From NCBI RefSeq assembly GCF_022605725.1, contig NC_065554.1, forward strand, positions 13,659,100 through 13,723,099: a DNA stretch of 64,000 nucleotides, written 5' to 3'. Origin of the DNA: Anthonomus grandis grandis (taxonomy: Eukaryota > Arthropoda > Insecta > Coleoptera > Curculionidae). A model generated the notes under the pieces. It worked only from the letters and a program-made list of their open reading frames with translations. It did not search any database and was not told where the DNA came from. Made by a program: the position numbers and the translations under genes. This document shows positions 44,770-57,411 of this stretch, piece after piece. Every line of letters begins with the position of its first letter. The first letter of the stretch is position 1.

Positions 44770-47180
44770 AAATCTTAAAGTACTTTGCTTTACTCAATTA
44801 TTATTAAGCCTATTTGATAATTTAGCTCGCTATAAAACTGTTAAATTTAAACAAACAAATCAACCTTGGTGCACTTTTGCCGTGCGCTGTTTGATTAAAC
44901 AAAAGGACAAAGCTTACAATAAATTTAAACGAAATATGACACCTGATAACTGGACGTTTTACAAATATATTAAAATTAAAACTACAAGCGCCATTAACAG
45001 AGAAAAGAAAGCTTTTTTACAATACACTATATAAATACAAATAGGTTTAACGGTAGGCTTTTATGGAATACACTAAGGAAACTGGATATATTGAATACAC
45101 GATCTAAAGGGGACATTCCAAGCAACATTAATATTCCTAACGAAATAAACAATTTTTTTTCTACAGTTTTCACAGCTGGAGCAACCAGATCCAAATTTGA
45201 TATCTTTTTACACCAATAATGAAGTAAAATATTTTAATGAAAAACCAGTTTTTGGACTGACCGATGAAAGAGAAGTCCTTTCAGTTTTATCTTCTATCAA
45301 ATCGAATGCCCTAGGTTCGGATGGCCTAAATAGTGAAATATTAAAGCTTTGCTGTCCACACATTTTACAGTTCTTAGTTAATATATATAACTGTAGCATA
45401 TTGACATATACGTTTCCAGAGTGCTGGAAAATTACAAAGGTTTTCCCACTACCAAAAACTAAAAATGAATCGACAGATTATAATGAATTACGGCCTATAT
45501 AAAATCTTATCATTATGTTCAAAAATATTTAAAAAAATTTTAGCTGCCGGACTAGTAGAACACTTAAATGCATAGGATATTCTCCGATTACGTAAATCAG
45601 GATTCAGAAAAGGCTACAGCTATTGTACAGCATTATTAGATGTCACTGATTCGATCATATCAAGTCTGGATGCTAGAAATTCTTGTGTTCTTATACTATT
45701 AGATTACACAAAAGCTTTTGATAGGATAGATCATGAACTACTTTTTGCAATATTACACTATATTGGACTTTCTGAAGATGCTGTTAATCTAATCAAAAGT
45801 TATTTATCTGATAGAGATCAATATGTGCAAACAGATAAAGGCTGCTCGGACAAAGGTTCTCTCTACTGTTACGCACCCCAGGGTTCTGGGCTTTCACCAT
45901 TACTCTTTTGTATTTATACTTATTACGTTACACATGCAGTTTAACACGGTACAGATTTTAGTTTTGCTGATGATAAACAGTCACTCTACACCAACATACA
46001 AAATAATGTAGCACAAGCACAGTTACACATTAACAAAGACTTAAAACGGTTAGTCAAAATCTCAGAATAACATCATTTAAGACTTAATCCCACAAAAACT
46101 AAGCTACTAATTTTTGGAAAGCATAAAACCGATATAGAAAACTAACTTAAACTAAAATTAAATAATTCACAATTATGCTGTGTTCAAAAAGCAAGGAACC
46201 TGGGAATTATATTAGATACTGAATTAAGATTCATCGACCATGTTTCTTCATATGTCCAAAAGGCATATGCCAATCTAAAATTTCAGTATCCCCGTGCATG
46301 CATTAGATCAGAAACTAAAATTAACTTTAACAGACGCACTTGTATTGAGCCACTTAATTTATTGTGATGCGGTTTATGGCCCCTTTTTGACCAAGCAGGA
46401 TAAAGATAGAGCGCAGTGAGTTCAGAGGGCCTGTTTGAGGTTTGTATATGGTATAAGAAAATTCGACCCAGTTATTTACAAATTAAAACCTTCAGATTGG
46501 CTTCACATGAAAAACCGTCGTAAACTTCACTCAGTGGTTTTGTTTCATGCTTTAATTTTCAACAAAAGCCCTCCATATCTTTACCAAAAAATTAAATTTA
46601 GATGCGACGTTCATACCTTAAATCTAAGATTTAAGGGTTTGCTATCTCCACCCTTGCATAAAACACGTATATTTACCAGATCATTCTCGTATAATATTTA
46701 CGTGCTATACAATAATATACCCTCTGATTTAAAAAGTTTAAAACCAGCATCATTTAAATACCGTTATAGACAAAACTTGCTAATAAATTCATAAACGAAT
46801 TCTAAACTAAACGTGCCAAATACAACAGGATTAATAATTTTTTTATATAAGGATGCTTTCATCCTGTTTCAGTCTCAGTTGTGTTTCATAGCGGAATGTT
46901 TTTTTTTCTTCTAAACAAAAAATGGTAGTATGCAAATTATATCATTAACGTGCTATAACGTCGAATAAGAATTTTATTTCATTTATTGCTTTGTATTTTA
47001 CAGATATACATTATAGCCATAGGAAGTATATTTATTATCAGTTGAAAACTGCCATACACTCTTTTTTTGTGGTAATAAGTATACTTAAGTATTCCTTTGT
47101 AGCTAATTAAAAATAATTTTTGTATTATCTGTTATTACTGTCAAATAAACCAATTTATTATTATTATTATTATTAATTTT
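44770..47180 (+). mobile_element. Decayed Jockey/CR1-like LINE
   Basis: The endonuclease is missing; similarity starts in the linker (QPWCTFAVRCLIKQKDKAYN near 44855). In broken frames it passes EVLSVLSSIKSNALGSDGLN near 45270, SGFRKGYSYCTALLDVTD near 45595, ILLDYTKAFDRIDHELL near 45700 and the FADD box near 45965. HLRLNPTKTKLLIFGKHK is near 46075 and NLGIILDTEL near 46200. The C-terminal frame is 46435-46794. The 3' end carries a (TTA)n tail at about 47155-47180. More than six stops or frameshifts disable it. Confidence 0.8.
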
Positions 47181-47244
47181 TTTTATTGCATGTTTGGATT
47201 GCCCTTGAAATTATAAAAAAATTTTATGTGGTATGTGCTATACC

Positions 47245-48580
47245 TAAGTCCAAGCGTTTTAGAGTTATTCTTACTAAAAATTTAAAAATTTAATATTTGG
47301 GTAGAGCTCAATAGTAGGGTTTGGATTTATGACGCGGAAAACAAAAGAATAATTAATGTCAATAGTTATTATCGTTAACAGTTCTGTGTATATTTTGGTA
47401 ACGCGTTACTAGTTTTTCATTCTATTTTAATTTTTTTAAAACTAATATGCCACCTATAAGCTACAGCGCATAGGAAACTTGATAATGATTGGCTACGGTA
47501 ATCGAGTTAGAACGCATCAGGAAGTTTGTGATTTATTTAATCAAAAATACCCCAATTGTCATTAAGAATGAGCAGCAGTCTAGTCAATTCGGTCATATAA
47601 GAAATTGAATTGGACGTTCCTAGATATGGTCGTCCTCAAGTTGATGAAAATAAGCAGTTAAAAGTTTTATTGGCAATTCAAGATAATCAGCATGTAGCAT
47701 CTAGGCAGGCAGCAAAGGACATGGATATTGGAAAAACAAGTGTTCTTAAAATACTATACATACAAATAAATTCCACCCTTATAAGATGCACGTTCATCAA
47801 GAACTCTTGAAAGGAGACTTTAAGAGGCGCCTTGAATTTTGTGAGCTTTTGCAAAATATATATTTGGAGAAGCCAAGTTTAGTGAAAAAGATACTTTTTC
47901 CGATAAAGCCACTTGCGTGAATAGTGGCCTAAATATCAAGAACTGTAGGTACTGGTCTCATGTAAATCCACACTGTATGAGGGAAGGACATACAAAATTC
48001 AATCGGAAAATAAACATGTGGGCTGGCGTTGTTGGTGACATTATCATAGTGCCTTCTTTAAAGAAAATTTAACAAGTAAGAAATACCTGAGTTTTCTAGA
48101 AGAAGAACTTGTATTAACTTTTTTCCCGAGATAGAACGTTTGCATTTGCCACACCATCACATCTGGTTCAAACAAGATGGTACTTTCCCCCCCCCCTCCC
48201 CATTTTGCTGTGAAAGATCCAACTTATTTGCAATTACCCAAACTAACACCACAAATTTCTTTTTATGGATATACCTTCAAGGAGAGGTATTTAAATGCCA
48301 TCTGGCTGATTTAAAACAACACATCCGTGAAGAAATAACGCTCGAAATCGTTCGAAATGTGCAGCAGGAATTTGTAGCTTGATTAGGCTATTCTCGGTTG
48401 ACGAACGAAGGACATTTTGAACATTTACTGAAATAAAATTATTTTTAAGTTTACGAAGCGTTGTTTTCGATAGAATAAAACATTTTAAAAATTATTTTAT
48501 TTTTCCGTTTCTTCGTGACCTTGTTTCAATTTTAAAATGTTGAATCAGAATAACTGCAAAACGCTTGGGACGAGATATTG
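47245..48580 (+). mobile_element. Mariner-type element, decayed
   Basis: Inverted ends share CAAGCGTTTT, GTTATTCT and ATTTAAAA (about 47252-47295 and the inverse at 48535-48578). A TATACAGGTTGG-type terminus lies further out at about 48608. The plus-strand transposase is fragmentary. It has GNRVRTHQEVCDLFNQKYPN near 47500, DVPRYGRPQVDENKQLKVLL and RQAAKDMDIGKTSVLKIL to about 47755. The second Asp is in HIWFKQDGTFP near 48165, and the end is NVQQEFVA then TNEGHFEHLLK near 48435. It carries several stops and a C-run expansion at 48189. Confidence 0.75.
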
Positions 48581-48599
48581 AATTTATTCCTTACTTTAC

Positions 48600-50820
48600 G
48601 ACCAACCTGTATATATATTCTTTTAGTTGTTAGTTATCACTGTCCATGAGAGCAGGAAGAACGAAGTTTGTTAAATTTATAACAAACTTAAAGTAAAACT
48701 AGGGTTAAAAAAACATTAAGAATAAAGTAAATTTTTACTTTTAAAAATAAAAACTTCAATTAATAGAATCAAAATGGAGAACTAGCCGACATCAACAGGT
48801 TATTGACCTTAAAGTTAACAATACTTATTTGATCTAGAGGTACCTAATAAGAGCAATATTTAATACTATCAAAAATAGTTTAAACCTACCTAGTAAAATC
48901 AATAAAACGGCTTGCATAGTAGTAAGAAATAATTTTATTTTCTGTATTTATTTGTTACCTATATCTGTATATACTAATAGGTACAAAAATTAGCCTCTAG
49001 TACAGTATGATGACAACATGGGTAAGACCTATAAACAAAAAAAATACGCCCAACTACTAAAGAAATTGAAAACTTTTACTTAACAGGGTGAAGAATAAAA
49101 TATAACAGTATGATAACCTGTATGTGGGCATTTATAATATTTCAGACAGTATTCTTACGATATTGCAGAATATATAGTAGCAATATACAACTTTCAAAAT
49201 CACTACTTTATCTAAATATTAATCTCACTGTTCACACTGCCAAAAAACAATGTTTATAGGCACTATACACGAAAAGCTAAACTTTTCAATTAAAATTATC
49301 ATCTTGCCTTTTAAATCATTTAATATGAATTATTCTCCTAATATAAAATTGATTACTTGTCAAATTGATAATACTTACCTACATGTAAGTATTATCAATG
49401 TGACAAGATAGGGTAATGGTAAATTAGATCCTAATTAAATTAAGCACTGGAAACCATTAAAATAAGTTGTTAATGCGAGTTTATACACCAAACCTAAAGT
49501 AAAAGAGTAAAACAAATTCAGGTGTACTGGAGATCTTTACAATATATGTAAAAAGTTAAAAGATCTGAGAACTACTTTACATATTACAGAGGTTCTTATA
49601 TACATTTCTTCCTGGTAACTATTTACTGATATTTCGCTTTAATAACCTTTTACGGTTTACAATTATTTCTTTTTTTTGAAAAAGAATATAATGCTTCTTG
49701 GCAGAAATGAAAATAGTCATATATTGATTACTAAGACACCCAGACTTAATAAGCTTTCAAAGATCATAAGTAATGTAAAGGAACAACTAAAATAAGTAAC
49801 AATTAATTGGGTAAAACCCTTTGGTCATAGGAAATAGGTTTAAGAGCTGACCAGAAATAATCTTTACAAAAACCTATTAAAATAGATGTTGGAGAAAGAA
49901 TACTTGGTCTTTCTGCAATTTCAAACACAGGGTCTTCTCTGAGAGTTTATATTAGGTTAATAATTTATTACAGCTTAGGTAATAAAAGGAATATAAATAA
50001 GTTAATATTTTATCTAGAAGTTTTGATTTGATATTCTTATAAATATTAAAAGGTAAAAACATAAATTAATAAAAGTAGTCTGTAGAAATATAGTTTTATT
50101 CTGCTCGAATTACAATATTTAACAAGCTGATTTCTTAAATGTCTATATTATCCAATTATTACCTAGTCTTCTTTTTAAAATGTACAGCAGTTTGTTGTAG
50201 TTGGCAAACCAACATCTTTTTAATTATTTTTATTTTTGATAACAGCAAGCAGAAACACGATTTAAAAACCTCAATTTTTGATATTTTAATACTTACCTAA
50301 AGAGTATTGTTACACATCCCACATCTACTCATATAATTACTGACATAAAATTTCCATAAAAAGAAATTATATTATTAGGTAATTTACCCACCTAATCAAT
50401 CAAATGTATTTTAATTCGTGTGACTACATAAGTGACTTCGTTTAGGATGGAATTCATATACCTTCCGTAATAAACAGAAAACCTCTCAAATTTTATTGAA
50501 CAACTAATTTTACATTTTATTAAATTTTACGTTATAGCTCTATTTCAGGAATCAATTTACACGTGCATTAGTTATAAGGTGCACAGGGCAGTCTACAATA
50601 TGGATTTTTATGTATGGTAGAAAAGCAGCACAAAGCAGGTTGGTAAAACTTCAGACATTGTCGATTTTCTGAGAGAGCTGAATAGGTTTTACTTAACAAC
50701 GGTCGGAACTATAGTCCGATAGTTTACTGAAGTGGTCTGTGACAGTATGCCAAAACAGTTACGGATGGCGAGTGAAGACAGTTATTTCGATCAATCCTGA
50801 AAGGATCAGGCACAGATTTT
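48600..50820. other. AT-rich sequence with one strong hairpin
   Basis: No gene or transposon was recognised. A 23-bp hairpin with one mismatch lies at 49356-49407. Confidence 0.4.
49356..49407. repeat. 23-bp-arm hairpin
   Basis: CTTGTCAAATTGATAATAC... at 49356-49378 pairs with 49385-49407 with a single mismatch and a 6-nt loop. No flanking direct repeat or gene context is apparent. Confidence 0.85.
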
Positions 50821-50829
50821 CTACAAATA

Positions 50830-51150
50830 GAAGAAAACTTATAATAAAACTTGAAACTTGAGCCATAAACTATCAAACTTTAAACTACAAATAAATAGGT
50901 ACTTTGGGGTGTATCTTAATAATAAGCGTAAGGCAAACACCTAAGCGAGAGCCTAAAGAAAATCACAGCTATTATGTGGCAGTTACAAATGATTGGTGTA
51001 ACAAATCTAACATCCTTCACTGGTCTCTATTCTACAGTCATAAAGCCTAAAGTGATTTACGGCAAGTAAAGATGCTATAATGAACGGCGGTAGGCGGTAG
51101 AAAAATTAAATTCTCAGAAATCACTGGCCTATTTATAGGAAGCTCTGGTA
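50830..51150 (+). pseudogene. LINE RT C-terminal fragment
   Basis: Broken frames read RYFGVYLNNKRKA near 50895, IMWQLQMIGVTN near 50975, then TVIKPKVIYGK and AVEKLNSQKSLAYL near 51085-51135. This order matches the region after the YADD box of insect LINEs. A similar tail (QPKVIYRW-like reading) is seen near 61.23 kb in the duplicated segment. Confidence 0.6.
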
Positions 51151-51835
51151 TACTACGTAAGTATAAAAATAGCATAATAAACATGCATTACTATAAAATA
51201 TAAATAAAAATAGTATATAAAGTAACTTAATATACTCAGAGCGAAAGTGTAACAAAACTTTTATTATAACATTTTCTTCTTCTTAGTATGTTTTAACATG
51301 CAAAGTGATTTGGCATAATTTTTCTATCAATATTTTATCTTTCAATTTATTCATTTAAAATAAATTATCTATCGTTTTATTTTTTAATGACAGCAATCCT
51401 TTTAAGGTTTCAATCATCATCATCGATCATAAATTTATGAATAAAAAGATAGCAAGTACAAAATCTTAATCAACACCAAAACCGTTAAGAGAAATGTTTT
51501 ATCATATTAGTATTATTAATTGTTCTAAAAGCTGTGTAACCGTTTAAATAATCATAAGTGACTCAGTTCCATCCTACTCATAAGTAGATAAGAAGAAAAC
51601 TTTCCTAATAAGTAGAAAAGTTCGACGGGTTCCTCAAACTGCACTTTCTGATATAACATTATTTATCTAAAAAATATTTTTACTTATCTGTAATAGTTCA
51701 AAGGTAATTTTCATTAAGAAAATTCCAAATATGACCTAATTTACAACCTTACCGAGCACTGACTGGATTTCTTTGAAAATCCTGATCTGGCAAGGTATTT
51801 TATCGATATTAATCAATATGTGGCGCCAATTTACG

Positions 51836-51845
51836 TATATAAAAG
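51836..51845 (+). promoter_or_regulatory. TATA box of the 51954 small gene
   Basis: TATATAAAAG lies 109 bp upstream of the ATG at 51954. A GGCGCCAA element sits just upstream, at about 51822-51829. A similar GGCGCCAA at about 34670 lies downstream of the related 34.8-kb gene, so its meaning is unclear. Confidence 0.4.
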
Positions 51846-51953
51846 GGGGTGATACTTAGCTAATTTATCATTTAAGAATATACTTTATTAGTGTAAAGGC
51901 TCGACTATTATAAAAGTATTAAAACACAGTATTACATTATAGTAAAAGTCAAT

Positions 51954-52076
51954 ATGAATTTTGGTGAAAAACTTTCAAATGGCTATTGTATTGACGTACC
52001 AGAAGTGTGGGGATTGGCTCCAGATGGTTCCATACTAGATGTTTTTAATAAATTGGATAGTGTTCCAGTGAGCTAA
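51954..52076 (+). CDS. Small gene, 40-aa peptide with DVPEVWGLAPDGS/VFNKLD motif
   Basis: A complete 41-codon frame starts at ATG 51954 and ends at TAA 52074-52076. Residues 14-35 contain DVPEVWGLAPDGS followed by VFNKLD, closely matching the C-terminus of the minus-strand 172-aa protein (DAPDLYGIGPDGS, VFNKLE). No signal peptide is present, so it is probably intracellular if made. It has its own TATA-like box and sits in a segment duplicated at 61-62 kb, where the homologous frame has lost this Met. A second, eroded copy follows 100 bp downstream. It might alternatively be the exposed last exon of a longer gene, but no acceptor-linked upstream exon was found. Confidence 0.5.
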   Translation: MNFGEKLSNGYCIDVPEVWGLAPDGSILDVFNKLDSVPVS

Positions 52077-52176
52077 TATTGATTGTATTTACACTCTAAC
52101 TAGTGATAGATGATTAGCTTGTTCCTAAATTATTTTAAAGAGGAAGGATGTTTTCAAAGAAGGAATATAGGAAAAG

Positions 52177-52275
52177 TTTCTAATGGTTGCTAGAGTGACG
52201 TGCTAGAAGTGTGGGCCTTGGTGCCAGATATTTTTAATCAGCTAAGTGGAACTTCAGACAGCTAATATTAGTTAT
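52177..52275 (+). pseudogene. Eroded tandem copy of the 40-aa peptide gene
   Basis: The sequence aligns with 51985-52076. TAATGGTTGCTAGAGTGACGT matches the codons for NGYCIDV, followed by LEVWALVPD, a 12-bp deletion, then IFNQLSGTSDS and TAA. The start codon and the GS of GPDGS are gone. Confidence 0.55.
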
Positions 52276-52280
52276 AATTG

Positions 52281-54930
52281 CATTTATGATGTGGGTGAGG
52301 AAGAAGCTCAGGCAGACTGATCTTTTAAAGAGGTGGACTGAAAATGATCTGTGTCTCGAATAGTACACAACAAATTTGATCTCATTAATTTTTTTAAATT
52401 TATTTATTTATACTTATTTCTTGCATGTAGATTTTACTGATCGTAATATTATTGTACAAGTATTTAAATGCATCATGTTTTCTAACTAGAGAAAATTATG
52501 TAATGCTATTTTATAAGCTTTCCTTTTTTTTATTTTTCTTGTAGATCTTAATGTTATTTTACAAGTTTGTAAATGCTTCATGTTTTCTTACTAAAGAAAG
52601 TTATGTAATGCAACTTTATACGCATATTTTTATTTTTGATTATATAATAAAATCTGAAATGAAAATTCGGTATTTTTATTTTAGCAATACTGATACTAGA
52701 AAAAAAAAGAAAATATTTTCTTATTTTGGTTCCTATTTTATTTTCCTTTCCAACATAAGTGGGTAATTATCGCGCGATATTCGTGACAGTAAGCGATTAA
52801 TAAGTAAAATTTCTTACATAAGCCTCGCCATCAGCAGTTTTCTGCTGTACTTAATTTTAAATTCAATTTAGTTAACATAGAGCTTTTTTAGGCAGTACAT
52901 GGGCGTACAACGGCAGATCCTAAGGGTCCGCCACCTTCTTTCCATGCGCTAAACTGTCCATTCTTCTAGTTATATCTGGATCTCCTATAAGTACAGTTAT
53001 ACACGATCCGATTTCAACGGATGCGGTAGAAACGCATCCGTTTCTGACGCATCCGTTTCTACCGCATAGGATATACGCGATACACACTGCGTTGAAAACG
53101 AATAGGCACTAAAAAAAAATTTCAAAATTTAACTGCCGGTGTCTTCATTGCTAAGAATTATCCATCCATATTTTGAAAGTGCTGTAAAAAAAATCAACAA
53201 ATTTATTACAGACTATCTAAAAAATTATTTGGCAAATTGTTAACTGTGTTAAAACAAAATATTTAATGTAATAATTTGGGTAAAAATGACTAAAAACGCA
53301 CGTTACAACAGGAACGTGTATCGCGATACATTAAAGTACATGCACAGAAAAAAAACTCCACTATAACTAAGACTAATAATATTGTCTGATAGATAGCTTA
53401 TAGATATAAGCTTAGATTCATATATCCGCAACGACAGCCAATTTTATTCCAGAAAATGTATTGGTGTTAATCCAATGCAAAAAATAAATTTTATTTAAAT
53501 ATTAATGATCTTTGTTTTAGTATAGCAATACTCGGCAGAATACGTTTGCAAATATTATTACAATAGGATAAAAGTTTTATTTGAAAATAGTAATTTTTTG
53601 ATACAATTTTTTAATTGTATTGTTAGTTAGAAGTAACTAAACTTGAAACAGGAATAGCTTATACTTTATTAATAATGTGCTATTCTTAAGTAGAATGTAA
53701 CTATAATTTTGAATTTAAAATACGCAGCTTTAAGCAAAACGCTAGGGTTTTTATTACAAAGAATAGTTAGGCTTGTATATTTTGTTACTAAAAATATAAA
53801 ATTTGCTGTATCATCAAAGTTGAAAAATGCGATACAATTTAAAAAAAAAATGGTACTTTCGCTCACTAGCTAATTTTCAATAGTTCTTTAATAGATTGAT
53901 TAATGAATTAGGTAAGGTAAAAAAAAACTCAAATCTTATGGCATTTATTTAAGTTTTTTTTGACAACCAGTTATTAATACAAATGACAACGTTAGCCTAC
54001 ATTTGTAATTTAGGTAATTTGTTTATTTGTTAATTTAATTTTACCTTATAATTTGGTTTCCATCCATACATTAATATAATAACATATAGGTCAAGCTTCT
54101 TATTTTATTATGGATTAGAAGCATATAACAACGTAAGTGTAGGTAACAAAAACCCACATTAGCATTAAAAAAAATATATATTCTCTTTTATACAGTAGGT
54201 ACACCATATAATGGACTGAATAATTCGAATGAATTAAAAAAGCATTTTAAAGTGACACCCTTCATGAGGCATTTACTTGCAGCAAAAAATATTTAAAAAT
54301 GAACTTAACAATTTTTCCCAATTAACAACTTTCCAATTAAGAAAAAATTTACTTTAGTTACTAAGGCACTTACTATTAAATAGTGGACTTACATATATGG
54401 AACACAATAAAAATATCCTCCATTTTGATTGATAGTAATCGCAGCCATGCAACGTGTACCTAACACCGGTATTATCGATCACTAAGCACTTTGAACAGAA
54501 AACCAGAATAATGGAAACGAAGAAATCAAATCTGGGTTCATTTTTATCACATACCTATGAAGGATTAATTGCATTGAAGAGATTAAATAACACTCGTGGA
54601 AATCACAAACTACGTTTAAGGAAAATCTTTAAGCAAACAATTTGGAAAGGCAAATGAGAAGTATAGCATTCCGCTATACTTAGATACGCTAGCAGATCCA
54701 AGTATAGCAAATATTAGGTGAAATTATTTGGCATCTTGCAGAGAATAAAGATATAATTTAATTAATTTAGTTCAAGAAAGGTTAATTATTTCCGCGTGAA
54801 AAAATTTAATTCTTGATATAAGAAAAATTAATATTTGTGTGAAGGCACTGAAAATATATTTGTGAGAACATTATATGTAATTATAATTACAGGAACTTAC
54901 AATTGATTTAACTGCAATATTTTCTCTAAT
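52281..54930. other. AT-rich sequence, nothing recognised except a hairpin
   Basis: Two similar TAGATCTTAATGTTATTTTACAAG-like stretches (about 52425-52475 and 52540-52600) form an imperfect direct repeat of ~110 bp. The hairpin at 53021-53067 is listed separately. No gene was identified. Confidence 0.35.
53021..53067. repeat. Hairpin containing a 15-bp tandem repeat
   Basis: ATGCGGTAGAAACG (53021-53034) pairs perfectly with 53054-53067. ACGCATCCGTTTCT occurs at 53032-53045 and 53047-53060, so the right half arose as, or with, a short tandem copy. Confidence 0.8.
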
Positions 54931-54934
54931 GTTA

Positions 54935-56150
54935 AATATTGCTTGTTCTTGAAAAATTCACTACATAATCTGTGTGATGTTTTTAGCTTTTTGGAGAGCG
55001 TCTATGTGTCCTTGAATTCAGGGGAGTCATCGGCGGCAGTGTTTTGTGATCTATCCAAAGCATTTGACTGTGTGGATCATGGAATACTGTTATCTAAGCT
55101 CGATAAATATGGTTTTAGGGGCGTAGCGTTGCGATGGCTTGAGTCCTACCTATCAAATCGTACTCAGAAGGTTACAGTGTCTGGGCGTTTGTCTGCTTCT
55201 AGATCCCTAAAATGCGGCGTTTCCCAGGGTTCAGTGTTGGGACCACTGTTATTTTTACTGTATGTGGATGACTTGAGTTCATTGAAACTGCAGGGCAAGG
55301 TGGTTCAGTTTGCTGATGATACCACCATACTATGGAGCCATAAAAATTCTGATTATATTAAGACTTGTATCCTTGAAGACCTTTAGATTTTATCAGGGTG
55401 GTGTGCTTCCAACAGGCTCATGTTTAATGTAAGAAAGACGTCTTTTATGGGGTTTAAGTGCGATGTTCAGGATCTGATGTTTGACGAAAATTCCCTCTTG
55501 CAGAATAAAGAGTGCTGCAAGGTCCTAGGAATTATCATTGATGGTCGCCTTCGGTTTGAACATCATATTTTACATTTAGCTGGGAAATTAGCTTCTGGAT
55601 GTTTTGTAGTAAGAATGGCAAAACAAGAGCTGGGAGGGGTGGTTGCATGTTCAGTGTACTTTTCACTTATTGAATCTCATATTCGAGATGGCTTGTCTTT
55701 TTGGAGTTTAACCAATAAGGAGCTACTTAACATTGTCTTTGTTATTCAAAAAAAAGCAGTTAGATACCTGTGTTCTGCTAAGTTAAGAGATTCTTGCAAA
55801 CCTCTCTTCATTTCTGAAAAAATTTTAACTCTTTTTTCACTCTTTATCTTAGAAACAGCTGCTCTTATTCACAAAATTCCCAAACTACCCTCTGACACTG
55901 GCCATTTGACTCGTCGTGTAAATGATGTTCCCCTACCTATTCCTACGTCTTCCCTTACCAAAAACTCATTAATTTACATAAGTAAAAAATTTTACAATCA
56001 TGTTCCTCTATGTGTTAGACATATATCGGATCTTAAGAAATTTAAAAGAGAATTTTATTGGCTAAAGCATATTATAACCTGGATGACTTTTTTAATGATA
56101 GGTTTTAACCTTGGACATGTTGGAATTTTTTTTTCCTTTTTTCTTCTCTA
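54935..56150 (+). pseudogene. 5'-truncated LINE reverse transcriptase
   Basis: The frame is nearly intact. It starts FLKNSLHNLCDVFSFLESVY and passes AAVFCDLSKAFDCVDHGILL (55050s), GVSQGSVLGPLLFLLYVDDL and the catalytic FADDTTIL (55317). Then TAG at 55384-55386 interrupts it. It continues NRLMFNVRKTSFMGF, CCKVLGIIIDGRLRFEHHI and VIQKKAVRYLCSAKLRDSC to the end at 56149-56151. One premature stop in about 400 codons marks a fairly young copy. The 5' half (ORF1 and endonuclease) is missing, the usual result of incomplete reverse transcription. The type resembles Jockey/CR1-like LINEs. Confidence 0.85.
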
Positions 56151-56151
56151 G

Positions 56152-57411
56152 TTTTGTCAAGAAGTTTACCTTTATTTAGTAATTGATTGTTTTATTTAGT
56201 TATCTTTAATTCAAGTATGTTCAAAAAGTTTTGTCTTCTTGTGTTTTATTTTGTTCATTGTTTTGTCAATTTTTGAAATTGTATTTTTGTTTTGTTTTTT
56301 TAGCTTGTAGGATGCTTGTACACAAGATTATTTTTACGTAATATAGGACATTTTCTTTCTTTTTTTCTTTCTTTCTTCTTAATCATGCCAAGGCATATTG
56401 CTTCCAACTTCCACCCCTAACAAGCGAGCTGACGAAGCCCGGACATAATAAGGCTAATATTTGCACCGCGCTCCAAAATTATGTTAACGTTGGCGTTAAT
56501 AGGTACAATTAGTAGGTACATATGTTATGTATAATACATAGTATAATTAGTATAGGACATTAGAATTTCAATTACAGTACCTGGCACTAAGGCAACTAAA
56601 AACCCTTTTAACATTTTTTTGCATTACTTAAGTTAGGCAAAACTTTTAGTTTTGTGGATTAGGAGGAAGCAGCATATGTTTAGTTTTACACGCAGAAATT
56701 TGACAGCAGGTAATTCATCAAATCTAAAAGAAAAGTTTGTACACTTGGTCTAAAAGTCATTTAGGTAAGACGTGCATCAAGTAGACAACGTTTCCCTATT
56801 CCATTGTATTATATCAGCGATCTTTATATGCGGTCAAAATTTAACATGCCTTGCAAGACAAAGTTCAAAGATATCACTTGTTTTGTTTAAATTTAAAAAG
56901 GCGATGTATTTAATTGGTGATCTGATGACTAACTGACCAAGATATTACTGGAAATAAATCTAGCAAGAAAGAGACCGCTGCGCTGGGGCGGTCTGAGAGA
57001 CTCAATTTTGTTAGGCTTATTATTAACAGTTGTTATGTATTCGTAATAAGATATTTTTTTGTCAAAATGATTTTCATTATTGTGTTAATTTGTATAATAC
57101 TGTACTGTATTTTTTTTTTGGAAAATAAATAAATATATTTCGTTTGTTGGGGATTTGCCTCCAGCTTCATTGCTGTTTTTTCCATCATTATCGTTTATTG
57201 GTAAACGATAAATTTTGTGATTCACTTTCGTCGCTACCCGTTAATTTGTCCTGTATCACCATTCACGGATTTTTTGTCTAGGATGTACGAGTCACGTAAA
57301 TTTTTCTATTTCTGTTTATTCACTTAAAACAATAATAAAATAAAAACTGGTCATGTTAATAAATGGTCATTTAATTTATTGTAATATAACATGATTATTT
57401 TTCTATTTCAG
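56152..57411. other. LINE 3' region and unassigned sequence
   Basis: The first 250 bp are T-rich, with a CTTT microsatellite at about 56350-56378, and probably belong to the LINE 3' UTR. A GC-richer patch at 56390-56500 could be a SINE-like fragment. A short stem TTATCGTTTA/TAAACGATAA lies at about 57189-57212. No gene was found. Confidence 0.35.

Larger units (their letters stand above)
50950..52280 (+). repeat. Segmental duplication, copy 1 (partner 61160-62160)
   Basis: Blocks shared in the same order and orientation are GTGATTTACGG/GTGATTTACAG, GAACGGCGGTAG, ACTGGCCTAT, AAGTGACTCA.TTCCATC, TTATCTGTAATAGTT.AAAGG, ACTGGATTTCTTTGAAA, ACTTTATTAGTG and the small ORF. The copies are diverged with several indels. 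Confidence 0.75.

Noticed and set aside
53669..53866. 65-aa minus-strand open frame
   Set aside because: AT-driven composition, no domain, no splice or promoter context.
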